Below are positions 51,712-64,000 of a stretch of 64,000 nucleotides of DNA, piece by piece (within the stretch, counting starts at the first letter, position 1; each line of letters starts with the position of its first letter). Below the pieces are notes generated by a model, which searched no databases, was not told the origin of the DNA, and saw only the letters and a list, made by a program, of their open reading frames with translations. Both the position numbers and the translations under genes were made by a program. This stretch comes from Brugia malayi (Eukaryota > Nematoda > Chromadorea > Rhabditida > Onchocercidae). Location of the stretch: the NCBI RefSeq assembly GCF_000002995.4, contig NW_025062478.1:7912001-7976000 (forward strand), given 5' to 3'.

Positions 51712-54700
51712 TCAGTCGTCATCGATCACTGTTAAATCCTGTTCAATTTTTCTCATCATTTTTTTCTGCAGCCGAACTTCTCCCTTGTTACCGCTGCAAA
51801 AATTATGCAATATAGTCAGCAAGAGTAATCGACTGTTTTGACAATAATTTAATGAATTTCATCTGTTTTAAAACAAGATTAGACAATGATAAAGACTCAA
51901 TAGAACTATGAAATTTTGTTCGAAATGATAATATGTCAGATTTACCTTAAATTCGCAGCTGCTTTCTCTCGAAGTTCTTCTAAGTTACTGTCGGGCTTAG
52001 CCCATTCCAGAACTAATCTTCGACCATAGAAATGAGTTGAGTGAACCAAACCATTGAATGCACGTCGTGCATCAGCACGAGTTAAGAAATCAACAAAGCC
52101 GAAACCACGATGACCTTCCGCTGACGCACCAACCTAAATTATTAAAGATGAGGAAGTATCACCGTCATAGATGGAAATCAAAAAAAAAACACTGAGAACT
52201 TCGAATAACTTAATTCATTAATATCAGGAAGATGAGGTAATAACAATGAAACAATCTTTCCATATAAACAGATAAGTGAAATAAACCTGCCTTTTTCGGC
52301 ATTCTGAAAGAGCGGATCTCACCAAAGGTAGCGAAAAGTTGCCTGACTTCTTTTCGAGTTGCTTGAAAAGGTATATTTCTGATCAAAATCTGGAAAAGGA
52401 AAACATAAAATGGCAGAAGAGCACAAAACCATATTTATTTCTTTTAGCAGTACCACAACAAAATTTTGAATATGAGACGAACTAAATACGAGTAAAGTAG
52501 GCAAGAACCCGCAGATGAGATTCATGTTTATCTAACCGTCGCTAAGCTATTTAGAGTACGAAATTTCAAGAAATTTTACAACAGCACATAACAATTCTTA
52601 TATTAAATTGTTAAATTCATTAAGAAAAAATCATTCTGATAGTAGTCTATCAAATCACTAATAAATTAAGTAGTTAAAAAAAGCATGGTGCAATTATTCC
52701 CTGCTAAGATATATCAAATAAAATCAATTTCATAAATGAGATTCAACAAAAACAAAACTACTTTAGTAGCTTCCCCTTGCTCCAATTTATCAACTCCTTT
52801 CCTTGCAATAATCTTATCAGATACAACTTCTCGATGGGATAATTTCAACATTAAGCAATGACCATCTAGTAAAACACCCTGAAAATAGAAGAAATGAAAA
52901 TAAAATAAAAATAACATAAATCGTTTATGACTAAAAAAACTTTTTAAATGCTTTCTTCACTCACGAAAATTAGCACACAAATATTTTTCATAAACAGACC
53001 TGCATATCTTTTATGGCTTGCTGTGCATCCTCTGGCTGATAAAATGTAATGAAACCGAATCCCATTGAAAGCGTTTTGGTCGCATCTGTCGCATCTAAAA
53101 CATAGTAGCAATGCAACATTTGTTACCACTGCCTTTAAAAAAACAAAATTTGAATAGTATTATTTTACTTTAATATTTTCTGCACTGGTAAAAAAATGTA
53201 CAATTTTTCAAGCATTTACTTAACAACATAATGATCTGAAAAAAGCAGTGATGAATAACCTTATCTGAACAGCACTTCACTCCAGTTAGCTGGTCCAGCA
53301 AAACTATTTTCTGTGATATAAAAAATAAATAAAAATAACTCTGGAAAAATAAATAAGTAAAAATAAGTATAAAACTCCAAAAAAAAAATTTTTTTTTTAA
53401 AAAAAAAAAACTATTTTCATGATGCTCAAAACATTAGACATTAACAAAACCACCTCTTTTTTTGGAAATAGTAGCCGATCGTATACGAAATCGTGATTCA
53501 AATTTGTTTCTCAGCCCTTCATCAGTTGTTTTAAAGCTCAAATTCTTTACAAATAATGTTGTTCCTGGCAACAACTGGTCATCTTTCTCTTTAGCATTGT
53601 CATCGCTGTCATCATTTCTATTTTCAGCGATCTGCATTTCTACTGCAGATTGCTGCTGCATGTCCCCGTCTTTGGCTATCGTTCCACTCTTGACTGTTTC
53701 AACCGACTCAACTAAAAACAATAATTTAATGCTACAATATTTTTTAAAATCTTTAAAAGTGACGATAACAAAAACAGGCACAGCACATCAATTATTTGCG
53801 TGCACAACCTTGAATAGTAATAAGAATTTTTCCTTCGCATTAACTGGAAATGAAATATGATTTATATTTGGAGCAGTGAGATCAAAATAAAACATTTTGG
53901 ATCAGAGGAAAAATGACTTAATGCATTTACCAACAACAGCAAATAGTGGCCCTCTAACTAATTTTGTCCAGCATTTCTTAACCATTCTTGAAGGGACGTT
54001 ATTATATTCTTTACTAAAGTTTTCGTGCCTTTTTCTTGTAGTTCTATAGCTTCGACTGATTCTTCAGTTAATCGATGCTTCTTGCTTCGTCTCAGCTTTT
54101 TGTCTTCTTTTATGAATTCATTATCCTTTCTTTCAGTTTGGATTTCAGGTCTGTGCTGTTTTTGATCTTCATCTTTGCTCTCCAATTTTCCTAAAAAAAA
54201 GTAAAGGAAGAAATCACCGTTCTATTCTGAAACGAACTAGTTCTATAACAAATTATCAAAAACATCGAAAACCAACGAACTTAATTTAAACAAATCGTAC
54301 GGTGCCCATTCAAGAAATAACGGCTGCGAACGAAATCGAGCGTATGCAAGCGTGTTAAATGCCTTCTGAGCATCAACTGAATTTTCCATTTCCAAGATAG
54401 CAGTGATACCTCCTATAAGTAACCTAGATTTTTAAGAAATATTTGAATCTAAAATCTGAATCAAGTTTGTGAAAAGTAAATTTCTGAAAATTCTAAAACC
54501 AGTAACTGCATGATGCAAAATTACTTCAGTTGACACCATCACATCAGATGATTCTAGATAACCATAAAATACTGAGCTAATGATCCATTAAAAGAACCTT
54601 TACAAAATAGTAATCAATTACATTCTCATACCAGAGAAATTATTTCTCCCATGAAAAAAAGTAAAACGCTTAATTTGTTACCTTACTTTTACTACTTTTA

Positions 54701-57700
54701 GCTTACCGGGAGGCATCAGTAGCTGTTTTACGGGGCCATGTCTTGCGAACATTCGTTTCAATTCCTCAGTATCAACCTTGGTCGTTAAATTTTTGATGAT
54801 AATCACTGTATTACTTCTTTTTGTTGCAGGACGTGAAAAAACATCCAGACATATACCATTCGCCAACAGATATTCTCGAGTTTCACTAACCAGTCGTGTT
54901 TCAGCAAGTGCCATACGTACACCAGCGCTATTAATTACAAAAAAAGGTAAGAGATTCCGACAAAGCTTAACTCCCTAATTTTTTAAATGCAAAATAAGGT
55001 GTTTTATAATCATTTGATAAGTATAATCTCCATTGATAAGTATAATCCAGAAATTCAGAAATTCTTTATTCACCGTTGCAGGATCAGTTAAGAATTTAAT
55101 TCCTGTTAATAGAAATATACCTTATTTCACCTTGTCCAAGCAGCAAATCACTTTTTTCAACGTCCAGTTTCTCAGCCAGCGTTTCAGCAACTGCATTAGC
55201 TCCAAGGAACAATGTATTCCACGAATGAGATTTTCCAGCTTCTTTCTAGAGAATCATAAAATGACTCTACCGAATTATTCGAAATGTTAGCTGATGAACA
55301 TCTTTCAAGAAAAATACCTTTAGTTTTGCAACTTTTGTTTTCTGAAATGCCGATTTACCAGTGATGTCAATTTGTTCTATCTCACGTTTCTCTTCTCCAG
55401 GTAAAATGTGAAGCATTCTTCCCTAAAAGTTAATGAGAACAGAATATTTCAACTATAAGGAGAAGGAAGATGAATAAATAGGATAAAAAGCACAAATCAA
55501 TCAATAACAGCTCCGAATTTTAGAGAATGTGCAGAACCAACCTTTAAAATGGAACCATCTAATGCTGAGAATGCCGCAACAGCAGATTCTGGAAAAACAT
55601 ATGTGACGATCGCAAACCCTTTACATAAGCCCGTTTTTTTGCTAACAATCATTTGCAAATCAGATATTTCACCATACTTTTTAAATAGGTATCGCAAGTC
55701 TTCATCACTGCACACATAGGGTAGATTTCGGACAAAGAGTCTGGAAACTAATATTTAAATAAATGTAATAATTATATACGATATAAACAGTCCGCGCAGT
55801 GTAGGTAATACTATAAACAAAAATAAATTAACCTTCCAGTTTCGAGAATCTTTGCTACAGATGCTTCGACTTCTGCTTCTCTTGTCATGTGAACATAATC
55901 TTCCACATCTTTAGAAACTCGATTACTCAATACTTTTGTTATTTCCAGCTCAAAAAAAAAAAAAAAAAACTCAATCACTAAATAAGTGATATGCTTGCCT
56001 GTAGTAAACAGACTGGAAAAATTCTGCTCTTTATCGCTCATGATTTGCGCTTTTTATATCACCAGCGGAGCATTAAATGTTCTTCAGTAGAGGTGAAAGC
56101 AAACATTAATAAATTTTTTTTAAAAAAAGTAAACCTTGGAACCACCAAAAAATTGTTCATCCCGTTTCAGCGCCTTTTTCACATCAGATTCTTTAAAAAA
56201 TGTTACAAAAGCAATAGCTTCAGCTGAGCCACGTACAATTTTTATCCCTTTCAACTTGATAGGGCTGAACCAATCTTTGATTCCTTTTGCTTTTACAGTT
56301 TTCGGGAAACCACGTATTATCAGCGATAATAACGTATCCCCTATAATAACTGTATTACAGAAAATAGTAAAAAAGGAAAATGATGAAATAACAAATTTTT
56401 ATGACCAATTAGATAATAAAAGCTGATAATGCATTTTCATGATGTTAAGTATTTTCATCATTTAATATAAAGCAAACAGTACTTTTTCAGTATTATATTT
56501 CCACTCTTTAATAACCAACTTTGAAGAGTTGTTAAATTATATAAATTCACATTTCAAGTGATATTTTCCTGTCTCAAGGACTGAATGAATCCATATCACA
56601 ATGAAAATTTGACAGTTGTATTTAAAGCAAGCATCTTGTTTGCTCTAAATTAAATAGAGCTGTAAACTTTAATTATACTAAAAATCCATGCGGATTCCAT
56701 ACATTATTCTTCCATTCCAAAAATTTACCACTGACTCCAGTGAGCAATTCCTCTATGAGATTGTTGTTGCTTTCATCATTACTACTGCTTGGAATTGGTA
56801 GTGCGCTCTGAAAACAAGATAAAACATAGGAAAGAAATCTCAAATCCCAAAGATTACTTACAGTAGCAAGTCAGACCGCACAACACTCATGATTATTTAT
56901 TTTGACTACAACTAAAAACAGGAAAAGATTTTAATAATAATAATACTAACTCTCCAAAAAATATTAACCTTTTGCACTTCGATGAAATCATAAAATTCTT
57001 TATCGCTTTCCTTTCTCATTTTTTTGGCCGATGGTGAACTGCCTCTAAGTGAAATGATTCTCTTCATTTTCTCCTCTTCTTCCTCAGGATGCAAACGCTT
57101 ATATGCACTACAAAAAAAATCAATACTTACTGGTAGAAAGCAAAAAAATAAAAGTAAAATAACCATATCCTTACAGAACACATGTCAACTGTCTTGATAA
57201 AGAAATTTTATAAATTTAATTGACTACTCTATTACCTGCTTCCCTTCGCGTATTTACTCCAAGCCCTCGGTTTTGTCGAGTCGCCGAACGGCTTACACTC
57301 TTCTACCTGACAAAAGCAATATTTCATAATGGCTATAAAAGAACAAATTCATTGCAAGAGTAAAGCAATATGTCATTAGGGAAATTTTAAACTACAGATG
57401 CTTTTTCAAAATCATAACGTAATTAAGCAACAGATTTTCAATTCTAAAATAATGCTGACTTCAGCAAAGAAATAAACTAACATCTTGATAACGTTAAAAG
57501 TTCATTACGGAAAATCTTAGCATTGACACAGTTTAAAAGAAAAGCGGGTAATTTTTACGGTCAATCGTGATGTTCCCATAAATGCATTGTGCAGATTATC
57601 ACGTGCTTTCTGAGCATTTTCATCCGTTTCGAATCCAACAAATGCAAAACGACGAAATTTCCCATCTCTGGTGTATTTTAGTGAGCAGTCAGTGATTTTT

Positions 57701-57777
57701 CCGAAACTTTTGAAGTGACTCCGTAGCTTTTCCTCGGTGCAATTTGATGGCAAGCCTTTAACAATCAATCGACTCAT
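51712..57777 (-). CDS. rbd-1: RBD-1 / RBM19 / Mrd1, multi-RRM ribosome biogenesis factor (870 aa, 18 exons)
   Basis: Exons: 57559-57777, 57236-57306, 56969-57107, 56729-56807, 56135-56340, 55833-55948, 55542-55740, 55318-55422, 55121-55245, 54707-54927, 54281-54412, 54015-54190, 53454-53706, 53000-53094, 52762-52878, 52287-52389, 51946-52120, 51712-51793; 871 codons including TGA, close to C. elegans RBD-1. The family guides pre-rRNA cleavage and small-subunit assembly in the nucleolus. Six RRMs are visible: exon 1 (MSRLIVKGLPSN, RFAFVGF), exon 5 (LLSLIIRGFP), exon 7 (RLFVRNLPYV, GFAIVTY), exons 10-11 (TVIIIKNL), exons 13-15 (TTLFVKNLSF, GFGFITF) and exons 16-17 (ILIRNIPFQ, HRGFGFVDF). Family linkers such as VEECKPFG, GRMLHILPGE and KSHSWNTLFLG are intact. 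Uncertain junctions: exon 13 start (phase-0 TTGAG acceptor chosen over TTTTTAG) and exon 16/17. Confidence 0.94.
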
Positions 57778-58251
57778 CCTTCTAGCCTAAAATTAAACAT
57801 AAAAGATCAGTAGCAACGACTACTCTTATAAACAGCACCACAGAGTACACAAGCAACAAAAACCCAACTCCCAACTCGAAACAACTTCACCACCAACCAC
57901 CATCAGATAACTTCCGTCCATCAGCACCGGACAACAAAATCCTCTGCTTTTTCTGGGGTCAACATGAAAAGACATATCCCAGTGGCCCAAACGCCCCAGT
58001 CGATTTGGTCATTACCTCTTCAACACCGCAAGCTGTTTGATTTTAAAATAATACGCCGGTGGAAGTCATTAAATTTCGAAAAGCAAACCTGTAGCAACAA
58101 TATATTAATGAATAAAGTATTTGGTATGAGAAAACCATTACCTGTTCACCATCACAGGAATCGTTCACGTTAAAAGCGCCACTTTTATTTAGCGTGCTGA
58201 AAGAAATCCCTCATTTCTTCATCAAAAACCGCCAAGAAATACGACAAAAGC

Positions 58252-58371
58252 TAAGGCAGGATTGTGAAAAAGATACCCGAGCAATAAAGTGGTTTTCTTC
58301 CATTGAAGTTTGACAGCGATCTAAATAGCAAGCTGTATTTGTCTACTGCATACTTTAAAACCGAAGCCATT
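58252..58371 (-). CDS. Possible micro-ORF (39 aa) upstream of rbd-1
   Basis: ATG to TAG on the minus strand, 40 codons. It starts MASVLKYAVDKYSLLFRSL and ends with a hydrophobic stretch (YCSGIFFTILP), resembling small mitochondrial or membrane proteins only in general character. It lies between the SPD-2-like gene and rbd-1, both on the same strand. GTATCT inside could be a donor, but no matching exon was found. Low certainty. Confidence 0.25.
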
Positions 58372-59016
58372 TTGTGACCATTTGTAATGGGATCGCTTCG
58401 AAAAGTGGAAATTTGAAGGCTATTCCGAACTGCTAGAACCTTAATAAAAATGAAAAAAGCTGGTCAACGAACAAATATCGTTCCTTCACATGAACGTTTT
58501 TGACATCTCTAGACAAATTTCTGCTGTCCAGAGAAGATGGGGTTATATTTCAAATTGACCAATTGTATTAATAATTTTTACTTGATAAATGCCACCATCC
58601 AAATGCCATAAAACTGCAACAATTATAATTGCATTAACATTCTCTTTTTGGATACCGACTGCCCACCAATCCCACCATTTTAGAAAACAAAATTGAGAAA
58701 AAGCCAGGAATTCAGATATGTGTGAAAATTTCACGAGATAGCTTTTTTTGTTGTTGACGAATGGTGGCTTGTGGAATTCTTAATCAGAAAATGATGTATT
58801 AATCCAATTCTGAGTTGAATGATATCTCGAACAAAAACAAAGTCCATGTAATCTTCCCAGAAAAGAATTTAATTATCATATTTAGCTTAAATTGATTCTA
58901 ATCTGACTGAAAATGTTTCAATAACTCAAATCAGTTCCAACGATCAGTCCAAAAAATTAAAATAGTGTGAAAAATTTTTGTGCGCCGATGCGTGAAAGTG
59001 AAAAGAAGAAGTAGGG

Positions 59017-59319
59017 ATGGGTAGGAGAAAGAGAAGGAATAAGGATTCAATAAGAGATTATAATATGAATATAACCTGGGCATTGGAGGATCTGAGCGAA
59101 ATTGACACAGAGAAGGAAAAGAGAAGAGTGGTGACGAATGATGCCGGCATTCCAGAGACTTCAGTAATCAGCCAAAATGGTTTTCGCTTTGCGGATTGGA
59201 GGATGGATTTTGGGAAGGATTTGAAGGAACGGAGGGGGTTGGCGCTCAACCAGAGCAATACCGGATTGTTTCGCTCAGTAATGATGGTGATCCACTGTGA
59301 TGTGGATGACATGACATGA
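59017..59319 (+). CDS. Possible 100-codon ORF, purine-rich
   Basis: ATG to TGA on the + strand with a basic N-terminus (MGRRKRRNKD) and mixed charged body. The strand is strongly purine-rich here, which by itself keeps frames open; the opposite strand is also open for 89 codons. The last codons run into a GACAT repeat. No domain or introns. Probably not a gene, but the longest unexplained ORF in this spacer. Confidence 0.2.
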   Translation: MGRRKRRNKDSIRDYNMNITWALEDLSEIDTEKEKRRVVTNDAGIPETSVISQNGFRFADWRMDFGKDLKERRGLALNQSNTGLFRSVMMVIHCDVDDMT

Positions 59320-59332
59320 CATGACATGACAT
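59308..59332. repeat. (GACAT)5 pentanucleotide repeat
   Basis: Five exact tandem GACAT units. Confidence 0.9.
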
Positions 59333-59750
59333 CTCATGCATCAACATTGCACATTGTGATTAACTCAGAATCTGATCTCGATTATATCTCGATGAATATA
59401 TCCTTTCCCAAACTTGAGCAATTCTTGAAAAGGTGGGCAAATTATTGGATAAAAGTGGGCTGATTCGGATGGATGAAAAGATGTGGCAACCTGCAACTCC
59501 GATTTTTTATTGGGAGAAAACGACAACAAGGTTCGGGTCATAGTGTCGTATACACATACACATACATGCGTGCATTTAATAAATGAATATATAAATATAA
59601 ACTAAAAATCAACAGATAACTGATGTACAGCACGACTAAATAAGTAATTTATGGTATACTGATGCTTTGTAGAATGAAACGAAATAGAGTAACTAAGGTG
59701 ATTAAAATTCAGTGACAGCAAGCACGTAAATATGCAGTAAGTTCACAAAT

Positions 59751-62700
59751 TTACAAAACACGACTAGCAGTAAAAATGGTAGAAACGTCCTCCACAACAC
59801 TTTTGTTGCCAGCTGTTGGTGACAAGGCTGCATTTGGTTCGAGAATGACACTTTCAGTATGGATTTCCCCATGCGGAAGACAACTATTCCGGGATAACAA
59901 GGAAAGCCGATTATCCACAACCTAAAATCATTTTAATAAAGTTACTTTCATTCTCATTTAAATCTAATCCTTTTTCATTTCCAATCTTTCATTTTGGAAT
60001 GAAGTTGTAGCTTCCTAGTTTTTTTTTTTCGTTTTTTTTTTTCAACTCAAAAAAGGAAAGTATTTAAAATACCGAAATCAAAGTTATTCTCAATCCCAAT
60101 TCGAAGGCATCACGATCATAAGGACCATAAAAAGCATCTTCGGAAGCTGTAGATTTACATTCCTTTTCATTTATGAATTTACATTTCGTAAAAGTAAGCC
60201 CATTGAAAGCAAAATTCGCACATTTCATATTTTCATATCTGAAAATTTTCAACTTAGATATTTGTTGCAAATAAACAAATAGGACTAACAGACTAAGAAA
60301 AACTGAATGGAGAAAAATTGAAACATTTTCATCACATTTTTTTTCAAATTTTTTTGATTACCTTTTAAGTCGACGTCTTTGTGCTTCTTCGCCCCACAGC
60401 AGCTGAACATAGTATTGAGTGTTCCCTGCTACTAAAGGCATTGAAAACGAAGAGAAAGGAAATGAGGGATTTGAATTACCATTGTTTTCTTCGCCACAGA
60501 GGAAAGGAACCTCAATACTAAACTTCTGCAAATTTAATAAATTTCCTTCCATAATAAATTGACTTCAGGAGAGAACTATGGAAATATATCCATTATTATT
60601 TAAAATTGTGTTCAGAGAGAATTTCAAGGAAGAGTTTGTAAGAGTTACTTGTTTGCTGCGATGCAAGATGGAAACACAGTCAGATGGCGCAATAGTGCAT
60701 CCACTGATAGCTTTTTTTGTCTCTTTATTTACTACAACCACCCGCACAAATGCATCTCTGGAAATAAAGAAAAACAGGATGTTTCAGAAAGAAAAACAGG
60801 ATGTTTCAGCAAATTACAAATAAGAAAGGTTTTGGTACTTTAGTTCTAGAAAAGAATATTGTTAAAAGTCAACTTTTCGACCAAAATATGTGGTAATAAT
60901 TGTAAGAAGAAATAAGAATGACTAATATAACTGAAAACAATTTAAATGAACGAAGACTGTACCATTAGAATTATAAATCACGGACTCACCATAAATTACT
61001 ACTCACGAGGAAGTGGGGTTAGAATCAACTTGGACAAGAAACAGTGTTAAAAATAGACAATGCTTAAAGGAAAAATAGAAAAAAGATTACTATAGACTAC
61101 CTTAGACCCCTATTTTCAACATCGAAACTAATATTTGTAACTCCTTGAGCTGTCAGAACAAATGAGCCATCACGCAGCATAGTGAGTCCAGATTGTGTCA
61201 AAATGCGTAAAGCAGCAATACCACCACTACCGAGCAAGGGGATCTAAAAATTTTAATAAATCCAAGTAAATTATTGATTTCCTTCCACTTTGAATCTTAG
61301 ACAAGTCTTGATGTTGTGGAGGTAAATAAGCAAAAATATCATAAGGAATAAGCACTCACGGAATAATTAATATGCTCTGCGTTGAGAACTCTGATAGTTA
61401 GAGTATTTTGAAAACAAGCTCCAAAGGGAGGTTGAAATATGACATGAACCAAATGAATTTCTTGAGGCTTCAACACAATAATGCCCTGTTCCAGCAACTA
61501 AAAAAAATATAATTTAGTAGCAGGAATCCACTTGGACTAATAAAACGATTGAGAATATCTATTAGTTCTTACAATACAATAACCATTAAACAGTAAACAA
61601 AAAATCCGGAAATTTGAAATTTATAAACACATACATCATATCCTCTACTCATGCTATGCAACTGTAGCTTGAGATTCAATGATTTTGAGCTGATGTTTCG
61701 CAATCTAATTGATCTATTTACACGACATTTGACATCGACAAATCCAAAATAAACAAAAGACTGATCACATGACAGGAATTTGCCTTGATTTTCCGCATCG
61801 ATGTGTCGAAGCGAGCTACAATAAACTCAAAGTGAGCACCAAACCGATATTTTATTTAATTATCAGGCATTGCAGTACTTCAGAAAGAACTTCGGCGTTA
61901 TAATTACTGAAACAAATTCAGCTTCTGAATGGGAGAATTTTCAAATAAATTTCAAATTCAGATCTCAAAGTTTCAGATTTCACTTTAAGTATCAAACCAT
62001 CATATGTCTATTTTTACGAAACTTGTTAGAAAAAATGTTCGTAGAGAGGGACATTTTTTAAAATTTTTTCAAAACGGAGAATAATAGATCCAACTGAAAT
62101 ATGGAAAAAAAAATAAGAAAATAATATATTAATGCTCTATGACTCACCAATCACTGCATGCTTCACTTTTCCACTTCGTTTTTGCAGATGGTGACAAATC
62201 TTCTGCAGTATTGCTAATCTCTCGCAATAAATTCAACTCTTGTACAGTTTTTAGTTTTTTCGTTTTGTTGGTTATGCCCGAACGGTCATATCTGGTAGTC
62301 ACTAAAAAAATTACATCTCATATTTATGCCAGTCTCAATCAGGAAAGCTATACGTACTGACTTTTCAAATCCTTATAATTTAAAATCTTATCAAAAATTT
62401 ATTATTTAGATAAGATTAGAAACAGGAAATAAATTTCAAATTTTATTTTAGATTTAATGACATCATTGTTATCATAGCAATATGTAATGTAAAGAGTGAA
62501 TGTTTTTTTAATTAAAGAATTTTTGATAAAAGTAAGTAAAATTTAAATTAATTTCAGACATGCATTTCAATGAAAGAATATAAACAGGAAAGGGTAAAAG
62601 ATATGATTTACTCATGTAACCACTTTTTCATGCAACCATGATTGAATGAAAAAGAAGATTGATACCAACCATTTTTCATTTGGTTATGACCATTAGCATT

Positions 62701-63738
62701 AGAATCATCAGCTGATCTTTCACACCTTCTTAAAGAACGTTCTATTTGTTCTAAAACAACATTATATCATTAGTAAACATAGACAATCCTTTTATTACTC
62801 TCGTATTTTCGGTTTGTGACAAAAACTAACAGAATCATTCAAAAATAAAACTGAAATCAAAAATTTCGATCACATTCTTTTACTCTGATTTATTTCTGCC
62901 TATTCATAAGAAATTTCTAAAACTTCTAAAAGCATAAAAAAATCCCTGTTTTTCAATAACTAATAGCAGCAGCGACAATTCTCCAAATGTAAAAATAGAG
63001 ACACTTACTGAAGCCTAAAAACCTAACATCAAATATGTAAATAAACCATCTGTTTCAGGTCGTTTTCCTACAATCACTTCGGGAAAATTCAGTTTCAGAC
63101 GAGGTCGTGTTTTAGCTTGTAATAAGGCTTCAACGAGTGCGTCATCATTGTCAAAATTTTCCTTCTGCAAAAAATATTTTATAATATCTTTTTTATTCAT
63201 AACATCAATAGAATTAAAGCAATCTTCATTTGAACAGCAACCTCAAGAACTCTGTCGATAGCAGAACTGCTTAACGATGGTTCTTCCGTGACCATGGACA
63301 TTCTGCGTGCCATTGGGAAAGGACCACTGAATTTCAAATTCGTTCCTCGGATCGATTGAGGCGAAGTTGCTTCCGGATAAATTGATGAGATGCAATTTAT
63401 ACTTAAAGCTCGAAGCGAAGTTTCTGCTGCTGAAATTGCTCATATTCCTTTCAATATTGTAAAACTTGTTTTCAATAAATCGAAAAAAAAAATATTTTCT
63501 AATCCACGCTTCTCATTTCTAGTAATTTGGGAAACCTTAAAAACCCTTAAAGAAAAGGAAAACACATGCAAGACTTACATTTAGGAGTAGACATTTTGGG
63601 TCCGCCAAAATTCTGTTTTGGTTCATTCTTTCTCTTCAAACGTCGCATGTGCGAGGAAATACCCGGTGGTGTGCTTTTAATATCCTGATTTGTTTCTTTT
63701 CGAGGCAATGTGGTGGGTATTAAATGAGAATCTGTCAT
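59751..63738 (-). CDS. spd-2: SPD-2 / CEP192-like centrosome protein (590 aa, 12 exons)
   Basis: Exons: 63579-63738, 63242-63429, 63047-63164, 62670-62750, 62148-62301, 61635-61815, 61360-61497, 61101-61243, 60649-60757, 60362-60525, 60073-60238, 59751-59921; 591 codons including TAA. SPD-2/CEP192 recruits pericentriolar material and is needed for centriole duplication. The first half is basic and low-complexity (for example RRLKRKNEPKQNFGGP). From about residue 235 the sequence shows beta-rich ASH-type modules: VYFGFVDVKCRVNRSIRLRN, then LKPQEIHLVHVIFQPP, IPLLGSGGIAALRI and FDVENRGLRDAFVRVVVV, which match the order seen in CEP192-family C-terminal domains. It is shorter than C. elegans SPD-2 (about 820 aa), so an upstream exon or a shortened N-terminus is possible. 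TTTATTCAAAG lies two bases before the ATG, fitting trans-splicing. Family call moderately confident. Confidence 0.75.
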
Positions 63739-64000
63739 GTCTTTGAATAAAAAAGTTTATTAGTTGACTCACATTTTTTCATTTTTGCAAAAACAATGAT
63801 AGTGAATAATTACTCCCAACATAAAACTCTTAAAAACATGCAAATCAATTATTTTTTCGTATGTAACTAGTTCGGCAGCAGTTTCAGCTACCATTTGATG
63901 AAAATTAATTCAATGGGAAGGACAGAGACCCATGTTCTCCTATCCCCGTAGCGTCAGACATATTTTCTGTGTTCATGAAAAAGTTAAAATGTACAAAACA
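63739..64000. other. Right edge of window
   Basis: Upstream flank of the SPD-2-like gene. A minus-strand ATG near 63962 opens 18 codons (MSDATGIGEHGSLSFPLN) and may be part of a further exon or neighbouring gene, but it does not splice in frame to the SPD-2-like model. Unresolved. Confidence 0.3.

Larger units (their letters stand above)
57778..59750. other. Spacer between rbd-1 and the SPD-2-like gene
   Basis: About 2 kb. It must contain the rbd-1 5' region. It holds the micro-ORF at 58252-58371, the + strand ORF at 59017-59319 and a pentanucleotide repeat. The spacing is too long for a typical nematode operon unless another gene lies between. Confidence 0.5.

Noticed and set aside
53462..53860. 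132-codon + strand ORF, the longest + strand ORF here
   Set aside because: Antisense to rbd-1 exon 13, which encodes a clear RRM.
59058..59327. 89-codon minus-strand ORF
   Set aside because: Complement of a purine-rich tract; no domain or splice sites.
1..64000. tRNA, rRNA and CRISPR signals
   Set aside because: Scanning by eye for a GGTTCGAnTCC-type B box on both strands, conserved rRNA cores and regularly spaced repeats gave nothing convincing; a tRNAscan or Rfam run was not possible.

Overview
The window looks like nuclear DNA from a nematode, and more specifically a parasitic clade III (filarial-type) worm. The base composition is very AT-rich. Genes are split into many short exons by mostly short introns with TTTCAG or TTTTAG acceptors. 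Several start codons sit just downstream of an acceptor-like AG, as expected for spliced-leader trans-splicing. The families present are typical of nematodes: a DUF229 sulfatase-like protein, a bestrophin, a MYO-3-type muscle myosin, RBD-1/RBM19 and a SPD-2/CEP192-like protein. The species call is inference. I saw no bacterial genes, CRISPR arrays, rRNA or tRNA.

Layout, left to right. A 5-exon gene for a two-pass membrane protein (667-2247, -). A long gene-poor stretch. A divergent forkhead-domain gene (6540-8394, -). A 14-exon DUF229 gene (9531-14562, -). About 9.5 kb of gene-poor, repeat-bearing DNA with three related LTR-like copies and two inverted repeats. An 8-exon bestrophin gene (24110-26567, -). 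A short pseudogene-like fragment. A 5-exon Thr-rich membrane protein gene whose introns are all phase 1 (29464-30871, -). A 39-exon muscle myosin heavy chain gene of 1965 codons (32712-46191, -). About 5 kb of sparse DNA. A small two-exon gene on the + strand (51000-51355). The 18-exon rbd-1/RBM19 gene (51712-57777, -). A 2-kb spacer with two doubtful small ORFs. A 12-exon SPD-2/CEP192-like gene (59751-63738, -).

Almost everything confident is on the minus strand. Exon models were built by hand from splice sites, reading phase and family similarity. Each listed exon was checked for phase, and the main models sum to whole codons, so boundaries should be right within a few bases except where stated. 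The genes do not form one pathway. They cover muscle contraction (myosin), ribosome biogenesis (RBD-1), centrosome function (SPD-2-like), anion conductance (bestrophin), a secretory-pathway or extracellular enzyme-like protein (DUF229), a putative transcription factor relative and several nematode proteins I do not recognise.

Most worth following up: the forkhead gene, whose recognition helix has lost the usual Asn-Arg-His residues; and a candidate internal first exon in the largest rod intron of the myosin gene, which would make a rod-only product like the Drosophila myosin rod protein.
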